A DNA stretch of 64,000 nucleotides from W0P28-013 sp964570565 (GCA_964570565.1 CAZMYT010000003.1:1-64000); one strand, 5' to 3'; shown: positions 17,924 through 25,927, counted from the stretch's first letter. A program made the numbers and translations. The notes: generated from the sequence alone by a model not told the origin.

Positions 17924-19828
17924 ATGGGAAAAATTATTGGTATTGACTTAGGAACAACCAACTCATGTGTGGCTGTTTTGGAAGGTAACGAGCCTGTAGT
18001 AATCGCCAACAGCGAAGGCAAACGTACCACTCCATCTATTGTAGCATTTATCGACGGTGGCGAACGTAAAGTGGGCGATCCTGCTAAACGTCAAGCTGTG
18101 ACTAATCCAAATAAAACCGTTTATTCTATTAAACGTTTTATGGGCGAAACATACGATCGTGTGACGAAAGAAATCGAACGTATGCCTTACAAAGTGGTCA
18201 AAGGTGAAAACAACACACCACGCGTGGATATCGACAGCCGCTTGTACACACCACAAGAAATTTCGGCTATGATTCTTCAAAAAATGAAGAAAACAGCCGA
18301 AGATTACTTAGGACAAGAAGTAACTGAAGCCGTTATCACCGTACCTGCTTACTTTAGCGATGCACAACGTCAAGCTACGAAAGAAGCTGGCGAAATTGCA
18401 GGCTTGAAAGTGCGCCGTATTGTGAACGAACCTACTGCAGCTGCCTTGGCTTATGGTTTGGACAAAGCACATAAAGATATGAAAATCGCCGTATTCGACC
18501 TTGGTGGTGGTACGTTCGATATCTCTATTTTGGAATTAGGCGACGGCGTATTTGAAGTAAAATCGACTAACGGTGATACACACCTTGGTGGTGACGACTT
18601 CGACCACGTAATTATCGACTGGTTGGCTGACGAATTCAAAAACGACGAAGGTTTAGATTTACGTCAAGACCCAATGGCGTTGCAACGTTTGAAAGAAGCT
18701 GCCGAAAAAGCCAAAATCGAATTGTCAAGTTCTACGTCTACCGAAATCAACTTGCCATACATTATGCCAGTGAACGGTATTCCAAAACACTTGGTAAAAA
18801 CATTAACACGTGCTAAATTCGAACAATTAGCCGACAAATTGATTCAAGCTTGTTTAGTTCCTTGCGAAAACGCCTTGAAAGCTGCAGCATTGAACAAATC
18901 AGATATCGACGAAGTCATCTTGGTAGGTGGTTCAACTCGTATTCCTGCTATTCAAACGTTGGTAGAAAAATTCTTTGGTAAAGTGCCTTCAAAAGGTGTA
19001 AATCCTGACGAAGTGGTAGCCGTAGGTGCTGCTATTCAAGGTGCTGTATTGACTGGCGAAGTGAAAGACGTTTTATTGTTGGACGTAACTCCACTATCAT
19101 TGGGTATCGAAACCATGGGTGGCGTGATGACCAAATTAATCGACGCTAACACGACAATTCCAACCAAAAAATCGGAAACGTTCTCAACCGCTAGCGACAA
19201 CCAACCTTCGGTACAAATCAACGTATTGCAAGGCGAACGCCCAATGGCAAGTCAGAACAAACAAATTGGCATGTTCAACTTGGACGGCATTCCAGCTGCA
19301 CCACGTGGCGTACCTCAAATTGAAGTAACATTCGACATCGATGCTAACGGTATTCTTAAAGTATCGGCTAAAGATAAAGCTACTGGCAAAGAACAAACCA
19401 TTCGTATCGAAGCATCGAGCGGTTTGAGCGACGAAGAAATTAAACGTATGAAAGCCGAAGCTGAAGCTAACGCCGAAAGCGATAAAAAAGAGAAAGAACG
19501 TATCGACAAATTGAACCAAGCCGACGGTATGATTTTCCAAACGGAAAAACAGTTGAAAGAGTTAGGCGATAAAATCCCTGCTGACAAAAAAGCACCAATC
19601 GAAAAAGCATTGGAAGATTTGAAAGCCGCTCACAAATCGCAAGATTTGGATGCCATCGACAAAGCGATGGAAGCCATGAACACCGCTTTCCACGCAGCTA
19701 GCCAAGATATGTACAACGCTTCGCAAGCCGCTGGGCAACCAGGTGCAGAACAAAATGCCCAAAGCGACAACCAATCGGCTAACCAAGGCGATAACGTGCA
19801 AGATGCCGACTTCGAAGAAGTAAAATAA
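17924..19828 (+). CDS. dnaK: Chaperone DnaK (Hsp70)
   Basis: DnaK binds exposed hydrophobic peptide stretches and releases them in an ATP cycle with DnaJ and GrpE. The 634 residues begin with GKIIGIDLGTTNSCVAVLEG. The nucleotide-binding domain carries IGLDLGGGTFD-type (VFDLGGGTFDISIL) and VILVGGSTRIP motifs, followed by the DVTPLSLGIETMGG linker, the substrate domain, and a C-terminal lid ending in the conserved DADFEEVK. The gene stands alone, without dnaJ or grpE next to it. It is followed by a strong terminator. Confidence 0.98.
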   Translation: MGKIIGIDLGTTNSCVAVLEGNEPVVIANSEGKRTTPSIVAFIDGGERKVGDPAKRQAVTNPNKTVYSIKRFMGETYDRVTKEIERMPYKVVKGENNTPRVDIDSRLYTPQEISAMILQKMKKTAEDYLGQEVTEAVITVPAYFSDAQRQATKEAGEIAGLKVRRIVNEPTAAALAYGLDKAHKDMKIAVFDLGGGTFDISILELGDGVFEVKSTNGDTHLGGDDFDHVIIDWLADEFKNDEGLDLRQDPMALQRLKEAAEKAKIELSSSTSTEINLPYIMPVNGIPKHLVKTLTRAKFEQLADKLIQACLVPCENALKAAALNKSDIDEVILVGGSTRIPAIQTLVEKFFGKVPSKGVNPDEVVAVGAAIQGAVLTGEVKDVLLLDVTPLSLGIETMGGVMTKLIDANTTIPTKKSETFSTASDNQPSVQINVLQGERPMASQNKQIGMFNLDGIPAAPRGVPQIEVTFDIDANGILKVSAKDKATGKEQTIRIEASSGLSDEEIKRMKAEAEANAESDKKEKERIDKLNQADGMIFQTEKQLKELGDKIPADKKAPIEKALEDLKAAHKSQDLDAIDKAMEAMNTAFHAASQDMYNASQAAGQPGAEQNAQSDNQSANQGDNVQDADFEEVK

Positions 19829-19856
19829 AACGACATTGGCGATTTATTAGCTCCAT

Positions 19857-19898
19857 AAAAAAACCTCTGTACACCATTCGTTTACAGAGGTTTTTTTA
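19857..19898 (+). terminator. Terminator after dnaK
   Basis: AAAAAACCTCTGTA and TACAGAGGTTTTTTT pair around a short loop and end in a T run. Confidence 0.85.
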
Positions 19899-19942
19899 TA
19901 ACTTTCTTTCCACTATCTTTGTAATTATATAAAATCGAGCAA

Positions 19943-20377
19943 ATGATTAAATCAATATTAGTAACCGATTTAGACGGTCGTAAAATTGACCTATTGACCG
20001 AATACAAGGATAAAGCCCTAGTGCTGATTATTTACAACAATAGTTGTTTAGGATGTACAGGCAGAGCTATTCCTTTGGCATACGATTTCCAACAAAACAA
20101 TCCGCGCATTCAGGTTATTGGCATACATAGTAATTTTGGAGGAACTAAAACTACCAAAGAAGCAATTAAAAGTATCTTTACGTCTGGCGAAGTGCCTTTC
20201 CCTATTTATATGGACGAGAACCATCAGGTTTTTGATCAATTTGAATCAGCGGGCACACCACAATGGATATTAATCACACCTAAAGGCGACCTGTTCCGCT
20301 CCATTTTCGGTTCGCAAGATGGCGCACAAAACCGGTTATTTTATGCCATAGACGAACTTGTAAAAAGCGAGGATTAA
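19943..20377 (+). CDS. Small thioredoxin-fold (AhpC/TSA or TlpA-like) protein
   Basis: The 144-residue protein shows a redoxin fold: ALVLIIYNNSCLGCTGR with a CxxC pair at about 36-39, then IQVIGIHSNFGGTK and the cis-proline-containing GTPQWILITPKGDLF. Proteins of this kind reduce disulfides or peroxides. There is no signal peptide, so it is probably cytoplasmic. A -7 box (TATCTTTG, 19914-19921) lies 22 nt ahead of the ATG. The partner and substrate are unknown. Confidence 0.75.
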   Translation: MIKSILVTDLDGRKIDLLTEYKDKALVLIIYNNSCLGCTGRAIPLAYDFQQNNPRIQVIGIHSNFGGTKTTKEAIKSIFTSGEVPFPIYMDENHQVFDQFESAGTPQWILITPKGDLFRSIFGSQDGAQNRLFYAIDELVKSED

Positions 20378-20452
20378 GAACGCCAAATGCCAACTGCAAA
20401 GTTGTAAAGTAAGGGTCAATAATGAAAATGGTAATCCAAAAAAATACATTCT

Positions 20453-21295
20453 TTACATCAAATCTAATGGACTTTTGATGCTTGATTTTGAAATATCTAC
20501 AATATGCGTGTAGATTTCGGTTGTTTTTACAGATTGATGTCCCAATAATTCCTGAATATATCGAATATCGACACCACTTTCTAGTAAATGGGTGGCAAAA
20601 CTATGACGCAGTGTATGCGGCGTAACCTGTTTTTTTATCCCAGCTTTTTGTGCTGCCTGACGAACTACGTTTTGTACACTTTTACCAGAATATTGCTCTT
20701 TATTCTGACCTTCAAAAAGAAATCTTTCTGGTCTATATTGTGTAAAATATAACCTTAAATCAATCAAAAGAACCTCAGAAAGCATCACCTTCCTGTCTTT
20801 TTTGCCTTTTGCCATACGGATGTGTATTATCATATCGTTAGAATCCACATCGGAAAGTTGTATATTCAATAATTCGCTCAAACGCAAGCCGCCAGAATAG
20901 AGCATTTCCAAAATACATTTATGTTTTAAATTGTCGGTGCTGTTTATAAGGCGTTTCACCTCTTCTTTATTCAGATATTCGGGCAGATGATGTTCTTTTC
21001 GAGTGGGATAAAGGTGTTTGATAGGAAGTTGAATATTGAGTACCAAACGATAAAATTTATCGATGCTTGCTACCACCATGCGTTGATAAGAAGCACTTAT
21101 GTTTTTTGTTTCTATGAGCCAAAAAACATATTTCTCGATTCTATCCCCATCCAACTCTTCTGGTTTTTGATATTTTTTAGATGCCACACGAAGAAAATTA
21201 TCCACCGCACTTTTGTAATTACGTATAGAGGCATCACTATAACGTTGCATACGTAACCGTTGTTCAAACACCGAAAGTAAATTATTTATATCCAT
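20453..21295 (-). CDS. Compact IntI-like tyrosine recombinase (integron integrase candidate)
   Basis: The 280-residue protein has a SAM-like N-terminal core-binding domain (about 1-95) and a catalytic domain with R138 (GGLRLSEL), a lysine in KGKKDRK (163-168), H227 and R230 (PHTLRHSFATHLL), H253 (LGHQS) and the nucleophile Y262 (TTEIYTH). The end, IKSPLD, resembles the RSPLD end of class 1 IntI rather than XerC/D. It lacks the roughly 20-residue extra domain that IntI proteins carry ahead of the HTLRH box. It is divergent from the cassette array, as in classical integrons. Its promoter -7 box TATCTTTG is at 21319-21326. Confidence 0.88.
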   Translation of the reverse strand: MDINNLLSVFEQRLRMQRYSDASIRNYKSAVDNFLRVASKKYQKPEELDGDRIEKYVFWLIETKNISASYQRMVVASIDKFYRLVLNIQLPIKHLYPTRKEHHLPEYLNKEEVKRLINSTDNLKHKCILEMLYSGGLRLSELLNIQLSDVDSNDMIIHIRMAKGKKDRKVMLSEVLLIDLRLYFTQYRPERFLFEGQNKEQYSGKSVQNVVRQAAQKAGIKKQVTPHTLRHSFATHLLESGVDIRYIQELLGHQSVKTTEIYTHIVDISKSSIKSPLDLM

Positions 21296-21318
21296 AACAT
21301 CCTACTTTAATATACTTG

Positions 21319-21339
21319 CAAAGATATATAACATTCGTA
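21319..21339 (-). promoter_or_regulatory. Integrase promoter overlapped by an attI-type repeat
   Basis: On the minus strand the -7 box TATCTTTG is at 21319-21326. Directly upstream (21327-21339) is TACGAATGTTATA, one of three copies of this motif in the region. The copy therefore lies between the -33 and -7 positions, where a bound protein would block transcription. Autorepression by the integrase is my inference. Confidence 0.5.
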
Positions 21340-21480
21340 AACGAAAAAAGTTTTCAATAGTTTATTACATAAAAATATTATTATCAAATATTTATAAATT
21401 ATACGTAAATTCATATACGAATGTTATAAGATTTGCATTTACGAATGTTGTATATTTGTTACGTAAATAAAACGTTAGCG
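21327..21480. other. attI-like region with three TACGAATGTTRTA repeats
   Basis: Three copies are present: 21327-21339 on the minus strand, and 21416-21428 and 21440-21452 on the plus strand, the last two 24 bp apart. TACGTAAAT also occurs twice (21402-21410, 21460-21468). The region ends in the core GTTAGCG at 21474-21480, where cassette 1 begins. A -7-like TATATTTG at 21451-21458 faces the array and could be a cassette promoter, although its -33 spacing is poor. Confidence 0.6.
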
Positions 21481-21744
21481 GAAACGCCACCAAACTACTT
21501 CGCCAGTAGATGTTGTTTTAATTTCGTGATGCGACCAAACCCAACCCCTGCTATTATCTTTTACAGGAATTCTCCTTGTCAATCGAATTTCCTCACGAAC
21601 ACTTTTTTCGCCCGTTATTTTACTCCAATCCTTTGAATAGCGAAACAATGCTTCAACAACAACGTTCATAGGAGGAAGCGCATCCGCTAACATAGTATTG
21701 CCGTCATTACGGCTTAAGTCCTTATTTTGAGTGTTATTTCCCAT
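21475..21744 (-). CDS. Unknown 89-residue protein of cassette 1
   Basis: I do not recognise this protein. It is polar and basic in the middle, contains EALFRYSKDWSKITGEKS and RRIPVKDNSRGWVWSHHE, and ends VVWWRFR. There is no signal peptide or membrane segment. It lies reversed relative to the array. Its TAA stop is formed by the TTA of the recombination core at the cassette's first base, and its ATG lies inside the central part of attC1. It therefore fills almost the whole 338-bp cassette. No convincing promoter was found. The compact, tryptophan-rich C-terminus looks like real protein, but expression is uncertain. Confidence 0.5.
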   Translation of the reverse strand: MGNNTQNKDLSRNDGNTMLADALPPMNVVVEALFRYSKDWSKITGEKSVREEIRLTRRIPVKDNSRGWVWSHHEIKTTSTGEVVWWRFR

Positions 21745-21818
21745 TTTAAAAGTTTGTGTTTTAATTAAAGTTTATCCTTTCTATTCCGCAACGAACGGCA
21801 ATACTCAGCCCGTTATGT
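21683..21818 (+). repeat. attC-like site 1
   Basis: The left box TCCGCTAAC (21683-21691) is the exact reverse complement of the cassette-1 start GTTAGCGGA (21474-21482). After 2 nt comes the arm AGTATTGCCGT (21694-21704), which pairs perfectly with ACGGCAATACT (21795-21805). A 6-nt gap CAGCCC and the core GTTATGT (21812-21818) follow. Total length is 136 bp. Confidence 0.85.
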
Positions 21819-21826
21819 GAAAGAAT

Positions 21827-21859
21827 AAAACGGCACCTCCAAAAAAGAAAGTACCGTTT
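21827..21859 (-). terminator. Terminator after the esterase-like gene, inside cassette 2
   Basis: On the minus strand AAACGGTAC pairs with GTGCCGTTT (one wobble) and is followed by TATT. It lies between the stop codon at 21882 and the cassette edge, so the cassette carries its own terminator. Confidence 0.55.
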
Positions 21860-21881
21860 CGAAATCAAATTTACATTATTC

Positions 21882-23108
21882 TCAATCCACTATTTCTGAA
21901 ACAGTTGATTTTTCTATTAGGAAAATCCCATCAAAAGAATCTACTATTTCAGTTTTTAGATGTATAGAATCAAAACGAATCTTACTACAATTTTTTAATT
22001 CCTTACTTTTATTGATTATTAAACAGCATTCTTTTCCTGATAATTCCTGCATAAAAAATTCAACAGAATCCGACTCTGGAGAATCAAGTGGAAATTTATC
22101 AACCCTAAAACCAAATTGATAATCATTATCAGGATACAATGCGGCAGTTTCTCCACGTAGATTAGTTATTGCAAATGCTTTGTATTTTTCTCCAAAAGTC
22201 ATCGAAAGTCTTTGCCCCATTGGATAACAACTAATAAATCCGTCAAAATCGACCGGAGTTTTTTGAATGTGAGCATTGTGGGCAACTAAAATAATCTTTT
22301 TACCAAGTGAATTTTTCAAAAACCAATCAATACTTTCTGCCATATACTGGTCTTTTGCTCCCATATCTCCCTCAATTCCCTTTTCAGTAATGAAGCTTTC
22401 CATAGCATCAGCATTATAATTCATATAAATCAAGCCTTTAACTTGATGAAGTATCGATTGAAACTCTAAACTTTCCAGTTTTGGTTGAAGAGTGACCAAA
22501 CGAATGTAAACTTTTAATAGCAATGCTTTTAATTCATTATGTTCTGCTTCGTCAAAAAGCGATAAATTTAACGCAAGCTGAGAAGTCGAATAGAAATCAA
22601 ATTTTTCAGCAAGATTTAAAATCTTCTGTAAGACATCAGAAGAAACGATTGAAAGTCTTTGTAAATAATCAGACACAATGTGAAAGTTTGGAAAATAAGA
22701 ACCTCCATTTTTAGGAATATCAACACCCAAAAAGGTAATTTGATTATTATTGTCTTGATTATACCGACGAAGCCATAGCAAAGTATCTTTAAACTCATTT
22801 GGATAATAAAAGTGTGACAGTAACTTATCCAAATCGTCGAATGGAATTTGTGATTTTATCCACTTATCAACTTCTAATCCTTCAGAAAAACCAAACTCAA
22901 ATGCCAAGGTGTCAAAATCACATTCAGTTACTAAAAACTCAATAACTTGATGTCTGAATTTAAAAAACTCTTTTATAAAATGTGAGTTTTCGCCTAAACC
23001 AACAATTGTAGAAGAATCAAAATATTCTCGAAATTGAAAAAGACTTTGCTTTATAGATGTATTATTTTCCGAATTAAACGGAAAAGTTAAAGGTTTTATA
23101 TTTTTCAT
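21882..23108 (-). CDS. Erythromycin-esterase-family protein (cassette 2)
   Basis: The 408-residue protein matches the erythromycin esterase family (EreA/EreB and relatives). The family active-site residues are visible: GLGENSHF with E40 and H43, R52, E71 in LAFEFG, MAESIDWF at about 256-263, and AHNAH with H277 and H280. PMGQRLSMTFGEKY follows, as in the family. Confirmed members hydrolyse the macrolactone ring, but many relatives have other or unknown substrates. ereA is also a known class 1 integron cassette gene. The gene lies reversed in a cassette with its own -7 box (23240-23247) and terminator, so it does not depend on a cassette promoter. Confidence 0.85.
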   Translation of the reverse strand: MKNIKPLTFPFNSENNTSIKQSLFQFREYFDSSTIVGLGENSHFIKEFFKFRHQVIEFLVTECDFDTLAFEFGFSEGLEVDKWIKSQIPFDDLDKLLSHFYYPNEFKDTLLWLRRYNQDNNNQITFLGVDIPKNGGSYFPNFHIVSDYLQRLSIVSSDVLQKILNLAEKFDFYSTSQLALNLSLFDEAEHNELKALLLKVYIRLVTLQPKLESLEFQSILHQVKGLIYMNYNADAMESFITEKGIEGDMGAKDQYMAESIDWFLKNSLGKKIILVAHNAHIQKTPVDFDGFISCYPMGQRLSMTFGEKYKAFAITNLRGETAALYPDNDYQFGFRVDKFPLDSPESDSVEFFMQELSGKECCLIINKSKELKNCSKIRFDSIHLKTEIVDSFDGIFLIEKSTVSEIVD

Positions 23109-23239
23109 TATTAACTTATTTTAAATTAAAAATTAACGTACTAAAAAGTAATCATCTCAAAAAAGACGATTTAATCATTTACTTTAATTTTTAATTACCA
23201 AGGCTTGCTGAAATACATAAAATGTGAATTATTTGAATA

Positions 23240-23247
23240 CAAAGATA
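23240..23247 (-). promoter_or_regulatory. -7 box for the cassette-2 esterase-like gene
   Basis: TATCTTTG on the minus strand, about 130 nt ahead of the ATG at 23108 and just inside attC2. A degenerate TTATG lies about 20 nt upstream. The long leader (about 125 nt) shows no clear riboswitch. Confidence 0.5.
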
Positions 23248-23258
23248 CTAAAAATTCC

Positions 23259-23457
23259 TTCACATAACATCGCATTGGCAAAATGGCGGGTTAAGTGCTA
23301 ACTTAAAACTTTCTACATTTTATTCCGCCGAATGTGTTCCACATTCAGCTTTTTTTTAATAATTTAGCTTCTGTGAAAACACATCGGCTACGTTACTGCT
23401 AAATTGAACTTTCCGTCCAATTTATCCGCCACTTCGCCAATGCGTTTCCCGTTATGC
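23259..23457 (+). repeat. attC-like site 2 (longest)
   Basis: The left box TTCACATAAC (23259-23268) is the exact reverse complement of the cassette-2 start GTTATGTGAA (21812-21821). The arm CGCATTGGC (23271-23279) pairs with GCCAATGCG (23436-23444). The pairing continues inward with TGGCGG and CCGCCA. The gap TTTCCC and the core GTTATGC (23451-23457) follow. At 199 bp it is long for an attC. It fills most of the 368-bp stretch between the flanking genes. Confidence 0.85.
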
Positions 23458-23476
23458 ACCATAAACCAAGACGATT

Positions 23477-24334
23477 TTGCAGGCAGAACTTAATAAAATA
23501 TTGAAATATATAAATAGACCTTATCCAATCCAGATTTTAGACAAATACATTTGGTGGGATACGTTTGGAATTGCCCTGATAATTGCAATTGCAATTAATT
23601 TGTTGCAACCTTTTGGTATGAATGAATTACACATAAATTATAAATATCTGCTTTTATCGGGGTTCGGAGTAATTTATGCTTTTGTTAATATCTTGTATTA
23701 TTTGAGTTTTGAGAAGTTTTTCAAAAATCACAAATGGACTGTCAAAAACGAAATTGTTGCTTCTTTGGTGTTATTTTTTATTGCTGGCATTTTTAATTGG
23801 CTATATGCAATCAGTTGGATACCTGCGTTTAGTTGCACTTATATTTCATTCTTAAAATTTCAATATTACACATTGGTGTTTGGTGCGCTGCCCGTTGTGT
23901 TTTTTTCGTTGTTTATTGAAAATCGAAATCTTAAAAATAGTATAAAATATTCTGAATTAATAAATAGTGAAATTGAAAAACAGGTTTGTAAACCGGAAAA
24001 CAAAACGTTGCAATTAAATGGTTATTCTATAAATGCTGAACAAATCTTATACTTCAATTCATATCAAAATTACGTTGATATATATATTGTTCAGGAGGAT
24101 AAATTAACTACTCTTTTATTGCGTTACACTTTTAAACAATTGCTGATACAACTTGCCGATTATCCTTTTTTTATACAATGCCATAAATCGTATATAGTGA
24201 ATAAAAATAAAATCGTAAAAACAGAAGGTAACTCGCAGGGTTTGTTATTGTACCTTGATAATTGCAAAAATACAATTCCGGTTTCTCGCTCTTATATTAA
24301 TGTTTTAAAAAATCAATTCACAAATTCTAACTAA
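23477..24334 (+). CDS. Membrane LytTR-domain transcription regulator (cassette 3)
   Basis: The 285 residues have four hydrophobic segments (about 29-46, 54-74, 89-109, 128-150) and a C-terminal LytTR DNA-binding domain at about 180-280. The pattern NYVDIYIVQ, LRYTFKQLLIQL, FIQCHKSYIVN and IPVSRSYI is typical. No histidine-kinase or receiver domain is present, so it resembles one-component membrane LytTR regulators. The only good start is a TTG 25 bp inside the cassette, because upstream ATGs are out of frame. The next gene, 107 nt away, is preceded by two direct repeats that may be its target. Confidence 0.82.
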   Translation: MQAELNKILKYINRPYPIQILDKYIWWDTFGIALIIAIAINLLQPFGMNELHINYKYLLLSGFGVIYAFVNILYYLSFEKFFKNHKWTVKNEIVASLVLFFIAGIFNWLYAISWIPAFSCTYISFLKFQYYTLVFGALPVVFFSLFIENRNLKNSIKYSELINSEIEKQVCKPENKTLQLNGYSINAEQILYFNSYQNYVDIYIVQEDKLTTLLLRYTFKQLLIQLADYPFFIQCHKSYIVNKNKIVKTEGNSQGLLLYLDNCKNTIPVSRSYINVLKNQFTNSN

Positions 24335-24350
24335 CTAAATATTATGTTAT

Positions 24351-24384
24351 TGCATTTCGTCACACAACTATGTATTTCATCACA
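24351..24384 (+). promoter_or_regulatory. Direct repeats, possible LytTR binding site
   Basis: TGCATTTCGTCACA (24351-24364) and TGTATTTCATCACA (24371-24384) match at 12 of 14 positions with a 20-bp period. They lie just upstream of a -7 box TAATTTTG at 24413-24420 and thus in activator position for the kelch gene. LytTR proteins bind pairs of direct repeats spaced about two turns apart. Confidence 0.5.
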
Positions 24385-24441
24385 AGTTCAATTTTTTAAT
24401 TTAAATTACAGGTAATTTTGCATATCAATATTAATTTTTAA

Positions 24442-25758
24442 ATGCAAAAGAATATGAAATTAAAATTTACATTTGTAGTATTAATGCTATTAGCATTATC
24501 TTATTCAGCACAAAGCCAACAGTACCCAAATATGAATGGTGGTACAATTTGCCGTACAGGTGCTTCGTATTATTTTTATGGTGGTCAAAAACAAGATGGC
24601 ACCAAGTCTGATAAGTTGTATATGATTAATCCCGTAACATTTGAAGCATTCGAAATGTTTACGCCTAATCTTACACCGCCTGCAATGAGTGGACATTGTG
24701 CAGTTCCTTATGATAACAAAATGGTGGTTCTCTCTGGTGCAAGGGGTGTAACTGATACAGGAATGTACACTTACGACCCAAATGATAATACTTGGAAAGA
24801 AGGCGGCGAACAGCCATTTAGCGAGCGTACAGAAGCCGCTGCCTGTGTAGTTGAAGGTGAACCTGCATCGTGGATACACATTGTAGGCGGGAGAAACCCC
24901 AACGGAACAGAAGTTTATGGTGATGTGCATCTTTACAATCCTGCGACAGGTGGTTGGTTAACAAGGGACGCTCTACCGGGCGGAAGATACGGACATAGTC
25001 TTGTGCAACACAACCAAAAAGTTTATGTGTTAGGTGGTCGTAATAACAACGGCGACCAAGCCCAAGTTTGGAGCTTAGACCAATACGGTTGGGGTATCGA
25101 AAATACTGGTGGCGATTTTATGTTTCCACGAATTGGGGCACAATGTACACAATTACCAAGTGGTATGGGTTTTATTGCTGGTGGTACAAGTACTTCGTCG
25201 TACAAAAGTACCAAATCGGACGAAATAATCTTTCGCACCGATTTTTATACCATTGACCTTACCACAACGCCCATTACTTTTAAAAAGCGAGCCACCAACT
25301 TACCACCACAAGCTTACGGTGTGGCTTGGGTAATGATTGAGAATAGTGATACATTATTCTATACCTTTGGCGGTATTTCGCAAATATCAACCGATGGAGA
25401 TACTACTTTGACTAACAGTTTTTATCGTTACAATATTAATGAAAATTTAGTTCAACAGTATAACACTATTTCGCAAACGTGGGGTAGCGTAATAACTTCG
25501 ATATATGAAAGTGAGTTTGCTAAAAATATAAATTTGCAAGTTTATCCAAATCCTGCAACCACCGAAGTAAATTTTACTATTCCGAACAACGAAACAATTG
25601 AAAGTATTAAAATTTACAATCAAAACGGGCAATTAATAAAACAAATAACCAAACCCGACAAATCTAGTATAAACGTATCTGACTTAATTACCGGTTTATA
25701 TTTCATACGAACTGATTGTAAAACAACAAGATATTTAAGCAAATTGATAAAAAAATGA
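24442..25758 (+). CDS. Secreted kelch-repeat protein with T9SS sorting domain (cassette 3)
   Basis: The 438-residue protein starts with a signal peptide ending near SAQSQ; MKLKF four codons in could be the start. Kelch-type beta-propeller repeats follow at about 30-340 (WIHIVGGRNPNGTEVYGDVHLY, HNQKVYVLGGRN, FIAGGTSTS, YTFGG). A Por-type sorting tail begins at LQVYPNPATTEVNF (about 365) and runs to the end. The type IX secretion system would export it to the cell surface or medium. A secreted protein as an integron cargo next to its probable regulator suggests a self-contained trait. The ligand is unknown. Confidence 0.85.
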   Translation: MQKNMKLKFTFVVLMLLALSYSAQSQQYPNMNGGTICRTGASYYFYGGQKQDGTKSDKLYMINPVTFEAFEMFTPNLTPPAMSGHCAVPYDNKMVVLSGARGVTDTGMYTYDPNDNTWKEGGEQPFSERTEAAACVVEGEPASWIHIVGGRNPNGTEVYGDVHLYNPATGGWLTRDALPGGRYGHSLVQHNQKVYVLGGRNNNGDQAQVWSLDQYGWGIENTGGDFMFPRIGAQCTQLPSGMGFIAGGTSTSSYKSTKSDEIIFRTDFYTIDLTTTPITFKKRATNLPPQAYGVAWVMIENSDTLFYTFGGISQISTDGDTTLTNSFYRYNINENLVQQYNTISQTWGSVITSIYESEFAKNINLQVYPNPATTEVNFTIPNNETIESIKIYNQNGQLIKQITKPDKSSINVSDLITGLYFIRTDCKTTRYLSKLIKK

Positions 25759-25769
25759 TAAAATTTACA

Positions 25770-25902
25770 GGTGCATAACAAAGGCTATATGCAATAAGGG
25801 TTTCAGAGGTAATTCAAGTATTCTACCCCGCTCAAACTTCGGTTTAGGTGGACAGGTGAGTAGCCCGCAATCCCTTACTGCATATAGCCTCAACCGTTAA
25901 AA
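25770..25902 (+). repeat. attC-like site 3
   Basis: The left box GGTGCATAAC (25770-25779) is the exact reverse complement of the cassette-3 start GTTATGCACC (23451-23460). After AAA, the arm at 25783-25800 (GGCTATATGC...) pairs with 25872-25889 (...GCATATAGCC) over 18 bp with one mismatch. The gap TCAACC and the core GTTAAAA (25896-25902) follow. Length 133 bp. Confidence 0.88.
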
Positions 25903-25927
25903 CGACAGACTACTAATTCGATACGAT

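Noticed and set aside
20453..21295. The recombinase as the chromosome-dimer XerC or XerD
   Set aside because: Its IKSPLD end, its own AT-rich context and the adjacent attC-like sites fit an integron-type enzyme better. Xer proteins of this phylum end differently.
21451..21458. TATATTTG at 21451-21458 as a firm cassette promoter
   Set aside because: The -7 match is full, but no -33 TTTG lies at 19-21 nt. The first two cassettes are reversed, so its use is unclear. It is mentioned only as a candidate.
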